Shown here piece after piece: positions 45,285-56,475 of a stretch of 64,000 nt of DNA. Numbering within the stretch: position 1 is the first letter of the stretch; every line of letters starts with the position of its first letter. A model generated the notes under the pieces. It saw only the letters and a program-made list of their open reading frames with translations. It made no database searches and was not told the DNA's origin. Source of the DNA: Chrysogorgia sp. JL179-B06 (taxonomy: Eukaryota > Cnidaria > Anthozoa > Scleralcyonacea > Chrysogorgiidae); assembly GCA_035772405.1 (NCBI GenBank), contig JAYKKM010000009.1, positions 3,006,260 through 3,070,259 of the forward strand, in the 5' to 3' direction. The translations under genes and the position numbers were made by a program.

Positions 45285-45690
45285 CTAAAAACGTGTTCCG
45301 AGTGAGCCCGCAATTTCAAAAGATAATATTGTTTGTGACGTTTGATGGTGAAGGCTTACATCGTACTGAAGATAAACTTGCAGCCATCTGTGATGCACCA
45401 CGCTCAAGAGATGTTACTGCATTGAAATCATTGCTGGGACTTATGTTTTACTCTCGTTTTATGGCACATCATTCAACAGTCCTAGCACGACTTAACAGTA
45501 TGTTGAAAAAAGAATTCGACCTGGAAGTGAACTGCAACGCAAGAAGAACTCTTTTACTGAAGCCAAGCAACTCCTAATAAATTCCAAAACACTTGTACAT
45601 TACGACTCACTGCCGCTCATTCTGTCTGTGATGCTTCCTCGTATGGGCTGGAGCTGTTCTTTCTCATGTGGTTAAGGGACAATATTGTAC
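45285..45690 (+). pseudogene. Ty3/gypsy pol fragment (end of RT, start of RNase H)
   Basis: GEGLHRTEDKLAAICDAPRS, DVTALKSLLGLMFYSRFMAH and HSTVLARLNSMLKK are the connection between reverse transcriptase and RNase H of Ty3/gypsy elements (family: GL-P---K--AI--AP-P-----L-SFLG---YY-RF). After a frame change near 45530 it continues KQLLINSKTLVHYD and LPLIL, entering RNase H (usual DASPYG lost). No LTR, protease or integrase nearby. Confidence 0.85.
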
Positions 45691-45699
45691 ATGCAACAA

Positions 45700-46724
45700 A
45701 GGGTTATTTAAAAGAAATAACACACACCTGCAATTAAGCAAGAACATAAGCTATTGTTTTAGTCTTTCGTTCGAGAAACCGTGTCCCTTGATGACTGATT
45801 GAATTCCTCGTGGTAAACTTTCGATCAATTGTCGCTATAATCATCGCAACAGCGAAAAACTCTTTCTTTAAATTTTGGAAATGATTTGTGTTCAATACTC
45901 ATGCCCAATGCTTGTTGAAAACGCCTCTTTAGCAAGTGGAAAATGTTTCTTGATGGTTTAAGTCCTGAGAACGGGCAGGCAGGCGGTGTAGTTTGACCTC
46001 AATATCAGTAAGTGCTAACATAGCTTTTTTACTGGTTTGTCAGGACATATTGTAAAACGCAGACTTGTGCGGACTCGACTGACACGAAAGAGGAAAAGAG
46101 CGGCTAATAAAAGCCAAGCGAATGGATGCCCATTGTATTTAGTCACACGACACAACATCAGTCAGTATTACAATAACCCACAACTTAACCGATTGGCCAA
46201 ATCCAGTTCATTGCCAGAATGATGCAGCACAACTGCATTTCTGTACAATACACTGCCTCAATTCGTGAAGGTGATAGAGCTCATCAAACCAGCCAAAAAC
46301 AAGAGCGTTTTTCCTGCCAGACGGAAACTTGACCCCGGTACATTTGTCTTTACAAGACTCTATTCCTTGACAGTTGAGTGTCACGCTGCTACGGCTGTGG
46401 AGTGGAGTTAAAAACTGGAGGTACCTACCATCTGGAGACGTGGTTCTGATTACAAGACTGCACAGAAAATATTTTAAAGAAGGACAACTGATAACATTGT
46501 CAAACATCTTGTTGGTCTAACCTTCATGTGAATTCGTACTAAATCCAAGCTACATATTCCGGGTTTACACCAACATCATGCTTACTGTCCAACGACTTAA
46601 TTCCATTTCTTCTGCCTGAAATTAGGTATTACTTTTCCACAAAATCCATATTTGTAAAGATTTATGAATTCTGAGATACTTTTCGAAAAATATTCAAGTT
46701 GGTTACAAATCTGTACACATGTGG
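45700..46724. other. Unassigned stretch
   Basis: 46021-46222 follows a TTGTCAG acceptor-like site and reads VKRRLVRTRLTRKRKRAANK, basic, no family recognised. No other support. Confidence 0.3.
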
Positions 46725-46767
46725 TATGGTGGACTAGGAGTGCCATTCACTTTTTAAACATTTTTTT

Positions 46768-46939
46768 GTATATACTTCATGGTAACACTAGACCAGGGTT
46801 TCCATCTGTTTTTTTATACCCCTAACCCCAACCCTAACCCTAATCATACCCCTAACCGTAACTCTAATCCTAACCATAACCCTAATAACCGTAAAATACG
46901 GTGGGAGACTATATGTATTGTTACCATCAAGTATATCCC
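46768..46939. mobile_element. Telomere-motif MITE nested in the left TIR
   Basis: TIRs GTATATACTTCATGGTAACA and, inverse, GGGATATACTTGATGGTAAC; TSD ATTTTTTT at 46760-46767 and 46940-46947. The right TIR of the host element (about 51880-51890) preserves the uninterrupted site, a single ATTTTTTT. Core CCCTAACCCCAACCCTAACC. Confidence 0.95.
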
Positions 46940-47234
46940 ATTTTTTTAGTATTGTTTACGTTTTTTTCTTTCTGTTTTAAAATAATAACAAAAAAATAAC
47001 AAAAATAAAAAATAAAGCACGAAATAAAATAGTTTTATTTTCATATCAAAGTAAATATAAAAATATTTTAAAAAGCAATACAAATTTAATTTTTTGTAAT
47101 ATCATTCAAAAACGAAAGTAAATTTTAAATACCCTATTGCCTAGAAGTGCCACAATATACCATGATGCACTGCGTGCGTCCCGAAAACCGAAAAGACAAT
47201 CCTTGTCTCTGGATTGTCTATGCAGTAATTAAAC

Positions 47235-48481
47235 ATGGCCATGGCATGGTCGAATTACAAAGCAAAAATGTCGAAGAAACGGTGCAAAACAAAGAAAGAA
47301 AGAAGAATTAGTTGTTCAACGCTTAAGTTCCTTGGTATCAGGAAAAGCGCAAAAATACACTCGTGTAGGGGCAAGAGAGTTCATTGCATTTGGCTACGAT
47401 GAAGTGACCATAACAAACATCAAGCAAGCGTGTACAGCACATTATGGTAGTTTACTCGGCGATGACATGGAAGTAGACGTCTTGGCAGGAGAACAAGGGC
47501 CTTCCTGTCAGTCAACGAAACATGTAAAAGATTTACGATTAATTTACATCAGATTTATCAAGCGGGAAACATTGATATCGAACCTAGCACCAGTGTTATG
47601 AAATATGATGACGAGCTTGCAGACTGTGCACGTGCCTCCTGAAAAAAATCCAAGAGAATTTTCATTTCCGAAGAGGAGGTAGGGCTAGACAAGAAAGACA
47701 ATGTATCTAAATATCCGAAAAGCCTTTCGATAGCTGACATGTTGAAACTGGGTAAGGTAGTCAAAGAGTCGCCAGCAACAGTAATTGAAGTTTCAACCTT
47801 TTGTACATCCAGTATGTCATCGTCCAAGGTGACACAGAATGTAGAATTCATCATTGACAAAAACCATTGGGACAAGGTGGGTTTAGACAGGCTTTTAAAG
47901 CTTCTTGTTCGACGAATTCGGATACTTTCAATGGTAAATCATGGGTGGTTAAAAAGTTTCTGCCGAAAACCCTTGAAACAGTTGAAGCTCTGGAACAAAC
48001 TCCAGAAGAGCATGCCAGACGTGTTGTGCAAATGCATTGTTTAGCTCGTTATTTTGCACGGCAACTTGCAGAGCGGATTGCAAAGGAAAGTGCGACTGAT
48101 GAATTTGGAGAAAGTTTTGTTTTCAAGAAAGTCTACCTTGGTGTCACCAACACTGGGGAAGTTGTCACAATTGAAGAGTTCATTGGTGGCGAATTCACCA
48201 AATACGTTAATAATACAGAATTTTTATGTGTTCCAGAAGACAATGTGATTGGTAAGAAATCAGAAACATTTGTACATTTCTCTTATGAATTATCCAAAGG
48301 AAGGTTAATGGTGGTTGATATTCAAGGCAGCAATTTTATTTTGTATGATCCTGAGATTGCATCAAACCAAGCAGTTATTGATAATGAACTTTTATTTTGT
48401 GCTGGTAATTTGAACGTTGTGCAATGTCAAATTTCAAATCCCAGCATAGGTGCAACAAGTTTTGCAAGTTATTACACTTGA
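47235..48481 (+). pseudogene. Alpha-kinase domain protein (eEF2K/TRPM7-type atypical kinase), frameshifted
   Basis: Starts at MAMAWSNYKAKMSKKRCKTK (ATG 47235) with several frame changes before 47740. From 47739 VEFIIDKNHWD leads, after a frame change near 47875, into GQGGFRQAFKASC, the Gly-rich nucleotide loop; WVVKKFLP holds the likely ATP-binding Lys. TPEEHARRVVQMHCLARYFA is a typical alpha-kinase helix. Then VTIEEFIGGEFTKYVNNTEF, FVHFSYELSKGRLMVVDIQG with the catalytic-region Asp, and FILYDPEIASN with the metal-binding D-P. The usual C-terminal zinc Cys/His cluster is only partly evident (NVVQCQISNPSIG). The 204-codon ORF (47867-48481) is undamaged. Lies wholly within the inverted repeats, so it is passenger cargo. 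Substrate unknown. Confidence 0.85.
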
Positions 48482-49196
48482 ATGACTTTTCTCGTTCCGA
48501 GTGAACATTGTTATAGAACAACGTACAGTTAAACTTGAAACATTTATATTGAGTTCTTGTTTGTTTTTCTTATTTAACCTTATTAACCTCAAGATGGTGC
48601 CCATTGAGACAAACTTAGGGTTGTTGGATGGGTTAAAGTGACATACACTGATAAATGTAATTAAAAAATAGTGGTTTTGCAACCCATCTTCAGTACCAAG
48701 ATTGTTGTTAATGTTTTATATTCAAGTTTATACAAGCTTTAATCACTTGACATTGTAATGAACAACTGTTAAGTCTGTTAAATCCCTCTGTTAAATCATA
48801 GTCCCTATAATACAGTGTCTGGAAACGCTGCAAACTTTAAAGTTCTTCTAGTCATGTGTGTTGGTCGATGTTGAGGTTGTACTGAGAGTGCACAATTTAT
48901 CTGTTTTACAAATTTTAATATTCAGCTCCAAGGATTTAATTGGCCACTTCCATCATAATGCTAAGAGAACAATGTGTTTACTGAGCATGCACAAATGTGA
49001 GCAAAAACCAACAACAAAAGGTTTTAGATGTGTTTTCAGACACTCTGTTATAGGACTATGGTTAAATTGTATTGTAATATGGTAGTTCATGGAGAGTTCA
49101 AATTAACAGTGTGCAATATGCAATTTGCACACTGTTTTGCTCAAACCAAAGAAAACCTGATATCACTTTTCAAAATGATGTGCTAAGATTTCTTAA

Positions 49197-49308
49197 CCCT
49201 TTCACTCCTAAACACAACAATCGTCGTAGTTTATTATTTTACTATGTCTAATGCCGAACGATTTTACTCATCAATGGGAGAGCTCCTGGACAATCAGGAG
49301 TGAAAGGG
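49197..49308. mobile_element. TTAA-flanked MITE
   Basis: Ends CCCTTTCACTCCT and AGGAGTGAAAGGG, flanked by TTAA (49193-49196, 49309-49312). The end motif TTAACYCTTTCMCT is shared with the MITE at 7607. Confidence 0.9.
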
Positions 49309-49439
49309 TTAACAAGTACATGATAAAGTCGCCACAGATGCAGCATTGTCTAACAATTGCATATCATTTTCCATTAACTAATTCAAACTGAAACCCTGAG
49401 TTCATATTATGTTTATAGCTCAAAATATAGTTCAAAATA

Positions 49440-49500
49440 CTCGAACTTTATTATTTTTTATTATTTATATTATTTATTATTATATTATTATTTATTATAT
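49440..49500. repeat. TTATT/TATTA low-complexity tract
   Basis: Runs of TTATTATTTATTATA in the spacer between the two convergent genes. Confidence 0.85.
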
Positions 49501-50391
49501 CCCGGAAAGCTTATCTTTAAGAAAAAGATAAGCATTAACACAATCATTTGCTGCAATTTCACTTGCATCAGGAATATATTGCTGGAACTGATTACGACAG
49601 TCATTTTCTAAAAAATCTTCTGGGCATTTAAGTACACCAGAGTACCAGACTGTGAAGCTGCATCTTCCAGGTCATCTTCTGTAACTTCCAAACCTTGGGT
49701 GGTAAAAAACAATACATTACGTGATTGACAAAATCAGCAAAATAAATACATAGTACACTGTAATTTGTTTACACAATAAACTACTATACACACCACATGC
49801 TTCTAGATTGTAATGAGCTGGAAAGTTATAAATGTGGTCCGGTATTCCATGTGGAAGAAAAGTCTCTTTTTGTGCTCTGATCCTGTGGGTATTCCCACAT
49901 ATCCATGAATGTTTGCATCTCCCTCTGCAAGACTGCGATGAAGATGAATGCCAATATTTTTCTAAGAAGATAAAATGTGAAATCATGATTAATATATGCT
50001 GTATATATTAATATATACTTTTGGGGGGTGTTGCCAAAAAAGCCTGGAATTTAAAATGTATAACTTAAGTATATCCATCTACAGTGAATTGAAAATTGAA
50101 TTTCAATTAAGATGCAATTGCTCCAGAGTTTTGGTACCCTCATGATAACTACATACCCCCCACAGTATATCAAGTGAAGCTTCACAGGCTAAACAAAAGC
50201 TTTATTTATTACATCATTGATAAACCCGTACCTGTGAAGTGCATCTTGAGGTTGATAGTGACCCTGATCTAAAAGCCACCTCAATTGTTCCTTATAATAC
50301 TTTTCCAGGCGCTCATGCAAATCTCTCCACCATCTTTCTATCTATAAATCAGACATATGTACAAACAAGTTTTTACAGTTTGTGTATGAGT

Positions 50392-50800
50392 CAATCCAAC
50401 TAAGATCACCCCCCCTTTCCCAGGCCAACCCCAAGGAATTTGACATTTCAAAATTTTTTTGTCAAATTCCACATGGTGTGGGTAAAAATATAGTCAAATG
50501 CCACACTGTCTGGCTTCTCCAGATTCCCATAATTCCAAAGTTTGAACAATTGCATTACTATGCAAAAAGCCTTCTAAAATGTAATATCTTAAACTTCCAT
50601 GGGGTTGTCAAGTCAAGTGGACAGATATTACAAATTTCGTAGTGTGCAACCCCTGATCAATTTTGTGCAACTGTGCGACTGAGTCAAATAAATGCCCAGC
50701 AGGGCAGATATGGATTCATGTGAAATTCCTGCCTATGTGGAACTAAACTCTGCCCAAATCCTGCGGGTCTGCCTAGCGGGGTGATCATATTTGGATTTGA
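50392..50800. mobile_element. MITE in a transposase intron
   Basis: AATCCAACTAAGATCACCCC at the left and, inverse, AATCCAAATATGATCACCCC at the right; no ORF. Confidence 0.6.
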
Positions 50801-50822
50801 CTTGTACATTGGGTTTTTCCAT

Positions 50823-50965
50823 AAAAGATCCATACCTCCCCCACAGAGGAAATTTGTGCCATCTAGGGAGGGGGTAAATCTACAGTACTTCTAATAATAG
50901 TAAAATATAGTAGGACATGGGGGTCAACTTCCATTTTATCCATGGGGGAGGTCTGGACTTTTCTG
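50823..50965. mobile_element. Second MITE in the same intron
   Basis: AAAAGATCCATACCTCCCCC pairs inversely with GGGGGAGGTCTGGACTTTT; GGAAATTTG-G/ATGGGGGTCAACTTCC form the inner arms imperfectly. Confidence 0.55.
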
Positions 50966-51927
50966 AAATGATTCATTACTGCATAATAAGTTATGTGCTA
51001 GCAAATTGGACTGATAATTACTTGATTGGATGTAGATTTCCCATAAATAACAGTGTCCACAGGGTTAACACCATCACCATGATTCCTTCGCAGATATGCA
51101 TGCAGAGTTGCCATGTCACCCGTTTCTGTACCCCTTGTCTATCCGTATTATAGATGCTATAACTCTCCGTTCATACAAATAGTCAAAATTACAACCAACG
51201 AGCAACTAGTTTCGGGTTACAATTATCAGTCCACACTCGTAACCAAAGCAACTTCCTACTGGCTGTGTCCAGACAACCATATACAGCCAGTGGAAAGGTG
51301 GATCGTTGGTAACCCATAAGTTTACAGTGTCCGTCGAGAGAAATGTACCCAATCTACACCTTTAGTCGTAAAATGACCCATTTCTTTTTTCAATCCAAGA
51401 GCTTGTCCTTCCAGGCCATCTTGATCTAGTTCTGTCATAGTTGTGTATACTACGTCTCCGAGGTACATTTAGTTTATGTCCTTGCCTTATTTTTTGATGC
51501 ATTGCTCGGTAAGACCAACTGTTTGCCTGGGCCATCCAACTCTTTCCTTACTGCTTCTCTTATCTCGTTTATTAATTATTGTCAACCCTGAGTCGGTGTA
51601 ACTGATACCAAAATGCTTCAGTCGTCGACACAAAGTTCGCAAGCTCCAAGTATACTGACTAAAAATCTCGCTTCATAAAATCGAGGATTTCTAAACGCTG
51701 AATACCTTGGTTCACATAAGTTGATAGTTTCTCTTTGAGTTCCCTGTTTTCTTTTTATTTATATTGCTTTTTAAAATATTTTTATATTTAGATATGAAAA
51801 TAAAACTATTTTATTTCGTGCTTTTTTTTTACTTTAATTTTTTTGTTATTTTAAAACTGAAAGAAAAAAAACGTAAACAATACTAAAAAAATGTTTAAAA
51901 AGTGAATGGCACTCCTAGTCCACCATA

Positions 51928-52520
51928 CAGGTTAGGATATTCACTACCTGTTTCGCTTTCTAACAGAAGGAAACATTTTCTGCAAAACTAGTGGTAAAGG
52001 CAATGGCGTTTCTACACATTGAAAATATAGTGCTTCAATGTATATTCAGATCCAAAAGCAGTTGTTGGGTTGAGGAAGACGAAGAAGGTAGGATAATGCT
52101 TTTCCAGACAAGTTGCGTTTAATGGCTTATTTCATTATCAAGATTGCACTTTCACCTTGTATTGTAGAGCCGTCTAAGGCTTTGAATATGAGCTAATCCA
52201 GTCCTTCCTCATTGGTGTCATCGGTGACTTTCATAAGCTTGGTTTCAGATGGTGGTAGAAAAATGGTGCTGCAAACGTGTTCCCGTTCTTCTAGGTCTTT
52301 GGTGAAGTTGCATGACCATTTGTCTTTGAATTTTTGCAAAGCTTTTTTCATAAACGTTTAACTTTTTCTGTGTTATTGACTGAGCGCAAGGTCCGGATAA
52401 GAAAGACATTGGTCTAGTTCTTTTTTCGTTTTACTCTATTTAACTTTTAAACTGAGTTGTTTACATCACTTCGACAATGAAGCCAATCAACGTTTGCGAA
52501 AGAAATTAAAAAGATTCCTT
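51928..52520. other. Noncoding stretch
   Basis: No gene supported between the transposon end and the ORF at 52523. Confidence 0.4.
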
Positions 52521-52522
52521 GT

Positions 52523-53040
52523 TTGGTTTCCATTGTTTCCACAAAAATTGTTTGCCTTGGAACAAATGATGTATTACAAGCATTTATAGCAGCAGGGGAG
52601 GCTATATCGGTATTTGAGATCAGTGTGGATCTGCCTGAGGCTTTGGTTTACCTTATCTCAGCATACTATGTGTTAGATATCAGCTATGTAGCAATACAAT
52701 TCTTTCATTTGCGTAGAACTATCAATAACTTTGGAATACAAGTTTATCATAATCAAAATATGACAAACGTTCATAAACATGTCAGGAAAGTTGCGTATTG
52801 TGTGCTTGATCTAAAAATGTTTCGTGTATGATCTCCGAGGTGAGTATAACGTGCGTTGTTATCACAGTTTCACAGTGTTTGGTTATCATTTCTGCTTTGA
52901 AATTTATCTCAATATTAAAGACTAATGTATCGCGGAAAATCTTCTCGATACTCAAGAATAACGCGACCACTCGATACTCGAAAGATGTGCGAAAGTTGTG
53001 CGTACCAATCGCGCTCGCTCGAATTCGAAACGCGCTCGTT
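52523..53040 (+). other. Unassigned ORF, transposon-passenger-like
   Basis: A 102-codon frame (52523-52831) with VDLPEALVYLISAYYVLDIS and a following helical stretch. Similar D-P-A---L-A-YYV-D--YP segments occur at the C-terminus of some multicopy cnidarian ORFs, by memory only. No other domain. Confidence 0.25.
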
Positions 53041-53059
53041 ACTCGAAGTTAAGTTTCAT

Positions 53060-54130
53060 GTGAGCGGTACTGTACATGTTACATAATGTTTCGAGATGTC
53101 ATGTTGTGTAATTAGAAGTCACGTTATGTTGTACAATCTTAAATTAATTCACACACGTGTTATAACATAGCGAGGCCTTACAGCCCAGTTATTATTAGTT
53201 GAACCTGAACATCATAACAAGTTTGTTTATGTCATTAATAAATCATGACCGTGGAGGAGGTTGTATATCTGACACAAAATCCTGCAGATTTGCATAAACG
53301 TTTAGTTAAATTCGACTAAGCTAAATGCCAAGATGCAACAAAAAGGTGGTAGAAATTACGAATGTCGCTCTGAGATATTTGTGCTTAAAACGTTTTGCTA
53401 CATTATGAAATATTATGGTATATTACGAGATGGTTACCCAGTGGTTGGGTGCCAGTGGTTCTTCTTCGCTCGTTGGGGATAACGGGAGGATGCGAGGCGG
53501 TAAAAGTGGGCGGGGAAAAATTGGGAGACGAGCGTGAAAGAACCTCTGGAACAGTTCGCGGTGTTTTTAGATCGTGCCGAACCAATCAAAATGCTTTATT
53601 GACCAAACTAGTCCAGAATCTGGACTAAAGCGTTGATTGGTTAACAGCAATGATTTTTTTAAAAAAATGAATTTCATTGGTTATATGAAGCCATGACTGT
53701 GGCTTTGAGAAAAACCATCATTCAGAATACGTCGCGATCGGCCTGATTTAATACTCATATTTACATAATTTGCGTTTATTTTTTTCTAATATGCCTTTGA
53801 TTTCACGAGAAGATTTTAATGATGCTGTTGATAGTGTTTTGCTGGTGTGACGAAGCTGAACGAATATCAGACTGTTTCCATCTCTCATCCAGCATCAAGA
53901 CGTCTTCGGGATATTGCCAACATGTTTTGGGAAATTGCTAGTATTCCAACTTTCTGGCAGCATTGTGTCGAGACCTGCATAACATGGGCTACGTAAATTA
54001 CCCGACGAGCGCAAAAGTGTTGCTTATATGCCCACTGTTGCGCTCATCGAATCTCAGATGAACGCGAACTTCAGATGAGAGGAATTTTCGTGTGCGTGTC
54101 TCTTCTGTCAAAGACCAAGACAAGCCCTTC
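53060..54130. other. Noncoding stretch
   Basis: Open frames 53395-53628 and the reverse lack recognisable motifs. Inverted CCAAT boxes (ATTGGTT) occur near 53630 and 53675. Confidence 0.4.
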
Positions 54131-54132
54131 TA

Positions 54133-54262
54133 AATGCATGCATGTTGCATGCATGCAAACAGTTGTGATGAAGCACGGATGCATGCATGCATGCAAAATT
54201 GTATTGCATGCATGCAAAGATAAAATGCATGCATGCAAATATAAAATGCATGCATGCAAAAT
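54133..54262. repeat. GCATGCAT palindrome array I
   Basis: Six clusters of ATGCATGCATGCAAA-type sequence separated by 6-20 bp spacers (AATTGTATT, AGATAAA, TATAAA). Each cluster is self-complementary. Confidence 0.85.
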
Positions 54263-54269
54263 TGTTCAG

Positions 54270-55050
54270 ACAATACAAAGCTCTGAGAGATATTGTCCAC
54301 TGAAAATTTATTTACTGTAGTTTGGCAAATGAAGTGGCTATTATCTAATTCAAGTAATTTAGAACTAAAAGAAGTACTGATACTGTAAGTTTTCAAACAG
54401 CAATTGGGCGAGGGATTGTTGCGTATACGTATTTCTAGTTATTATATAAACTTATTAGCAGATTGGTCCCCAGATTGGAATATGAATCGGGTCTCAGTCA
54501 AATAAATGTTCTCTCAGTAACACACGATCGGAACATGTAATAGGCTACCTTATACGGTACGCGAAAATACTATTTTATAAGCTAAGGTGAATATATATTT
54601 ATATTTATTTTTATATTTCCTATCTTTATGATTGACCATTTATTTCAATCAGATCAACTAAATGAGTTCTTGACCAATCAGGCGACAATGACAGTGTGCT
54701 TAATCTATCAACACACTTCGCAGAGGTCCGCCTGCGGCTCTAACCAATCAAATACAGGAAATTTTGATCCAACACAGCATTGAAGCTCCAATCGCTTCGA
54801 CAGTCGTCACATGCAACATAGCTGTAACAGTCAACTTCGCGTTTGGATTTGAATAATATTCTTTCAACGCAACCAACACTCGAAATGACAGAGGTAAAGT
54901 AAATTATCACTACTAAGTTAATATTATAACTATGATTTACTGGGTAGTAATTGCGTCGGGTGTTCGAAAATACTTCGACCTCGTGTGCGAAGATGATGAG
55001 GTTTGATTTTAAGTCCTATTTTGTTGTCGTTGCAATATACTCGGCCTCTT
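54270..55050. other. Noncoding stretch, possible first exon
   Basis: An ATGACAGAG directly followed by GTAAAG (54884-54898) could be a minimal first exon behind AACACACTTCGC... promoter-like sequence; otherwise empty. Confidence 0.25.
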
Positions 55051-55057
55051 ATTATAG

Positions 55058-55227
55058 TTTTACAAGCACAAGCGTAAAAACCTGTTATTGTTGCACAAGC
55101 TGAATACAGACTTGATAAGAAGGTAGATCAGCTGTTGATCTCTATTCTGTGGAGTCTGCTTGCCACCTTCAAGTCTGTATTCAGCTTGTGCAACAATAAC
55201 AAGTTTTTACGCTGCGCTTGTAAACTA
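55058..55227. repeat. Hairpin MITE with about 60-bp arms
   Basis: GTTTTACAAGCACAAGCGTA...GCTGAATACAGACTTGA pairs with TCAAGTCTGTATTCAGCTTG...CGCTTGTAAAC, loop about 50 bp. Confidence 0.85.
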
Positions 55228-55229
55228 GT

Positions 55230-56370
55230 TATTATTATCTAAATTTAATACGTGACCATGTTCCTGTGCACATGTATGCAAATGTTAACAGAGCTTTCCG
55301 GTTTACAAACTTGATCCATAATTTTAGCTTTATCTCCATACTGTAATCAATAATACAGCACAGTCTGTCTGTTTTTCCTTGAGGTGTTTGAATGTGCCAC
55401 GAAGCTCGAGTTAAATCTATTTGTAAATTTGTTTTGGTTGAGAGGTTATTCCAAACTCAGTTTGCATTTGCAAAACATTGTTGACATATATGCAAATTAA
55501 TTATTTTCTGCAACACTTTCACTAATATATACATTATGTTATTTTTAAAAAACAAATTGACCTTGCATGTTTTGAACTTTTGATGCGGAATACCACAGAC
55601 CAAATATACTGGCGAACCCTGCCAATTTTCGGACTGTTTGAACTTTATTCTGGCATGAGTGGCCTTTTTACCTTGAATTTATGATTGGCTCTTAGGTTAG
55701 TCACATAATTGGCAGTTCATCACCTTTTCACACCAATTTATTACCAATTTATCTGCCTATGCAGCACTCAAAACTTTTTGGATAACTGTATACCGGGTGT
55801 GACCAAAAATTGGGTACTGGTGAGTCTGTAACCAGAATTTCACAACCAATTGGCAACTGGCAACTTAAATCATCAAACACACATGTGCAGTACTTAATAT
55901 ATTTCAGTTTATACTCTGCTTTAGACTAATAGTAAAGAAGCCATCCAAAAACATTTGCAAGGAATTACATATTTGAATATAATTCCTTTTCTGACAATTG
56001 ACATATTATATTTCAGTAAAATGAATTATTTTATACAGTATAAAATGCTATTATAGACAGTGTACCAAATACAAATATTGATAATTTTCCTCTTTTCTTG
56101 AAGGTTTCTTAGGACAAATGTTTCAAATGCTATCCTGATGTTTAACAGAGTGATTGGGCAAGTGGCCTTTGAATCTAGAAAAGGACGCCAATGCAACAGA
56201 CCGAGACGACTCAGTTATTGCTGCCATGTTTGGTGAAAATTGACATTTGTCACTTATTTAATTTTACTAATCTGCCTTTATTACAAATTACTTTAATTAA
56301 GTAACTTAAAATTTTGAGTTTAGTAACTAATATATGAATATCAAAATAAAAGAAGCCTAGTGGTTGAAGT
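55230..56370. other. Noncoding stretch
   Basis: No gene supported; AT-rich. Repeated ACCAATT/AATTGG motifs cluster at 55730-55860. Confidence 0.5.
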
Positions 56371-56475
56371 ATTGTTTAATAAACGAGCAGCAGTGATTTA
56401 TCAGATATAAAACACGAGGGCGTAGCCCGAGTGTTTTAGATCTGATAAAACACGTGCTGCGAGTTTATTAAACGG
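56371..56475. repeat. Hairpin MITE
   Basis: GTTTAATAAACGAGCAGCAG...AAACACGAGGGCG pairs with AGCCCGAGTGTTTTAGATC...GCTGCGAGTTTATTAAAC. Confidence 0.85.

Larger units (their letters stand above)
49505..51480 (-). pseudogene. Integrase-core DDE transposase of the alpha-kinase element, multi-exon, frameshifted
   Basis: Minus-strand order: 51430-51330 GLEGQALGLKKEMGHFTTKG then SLDGHCKLMGY-like with the first Asp; 51290-51200 FPLAVYGCLDTASRKLLWLR; after a damaged stretch (two stops) 51160-51030 reads GDMATLHAYLRRNHGDGVN then VIYGKSTSNQ. Exon 50344-50233 gives IERWWRDLHERLEKYYKEQL with the catalytic Glu. Exon 49960-49795, with one frame change, gives VLQREMQTFMDMW and NTHRIRAQKETFLPHGIPDH. Exon 49697-49505 gives GLEVTEDDLEDAASQSG and VNAYLFLKDK. 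It resembles the transposase at 33959 in design (NQ-IE-WW, N-H-IR, PHG-P). Not functional as read. Confidence 0.75.
46725..51927. mobile_element. Large DNA transposon with long TIRs carrying alpha-kinase and integrase-core transposase
   Basis: TIRs of about 175 bp: 46725-47085 (interrupted by a 172-bp MITE) and 51752-51927, both starting TATGGTGGACTAGGAGTGCC and ending near AAGCAATA. Between them lie an alpha-kinase gene (+, 47235-48481) and a broken DDE transposase (-, 51480-49505) in convergent order. No clear target-site duplication. Internal MITEs at 49197, 50392 and 50823. Confidence 0.85.

Noticed and set aside
46725..51927. LTR retrotransposon
   Set aside because: The long terminal sequences are inverted, not direct, and the interior has a DDE transposase without gag, protease or reverse transcriptase.
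54071..54396. Cys/His/Met/Ala-rich ORFs (CMHACIL...) as cysteine-rich peptides
   Set aside because: They arise from GCATGCAT arrays on both strands, as do those at 56978-57298.
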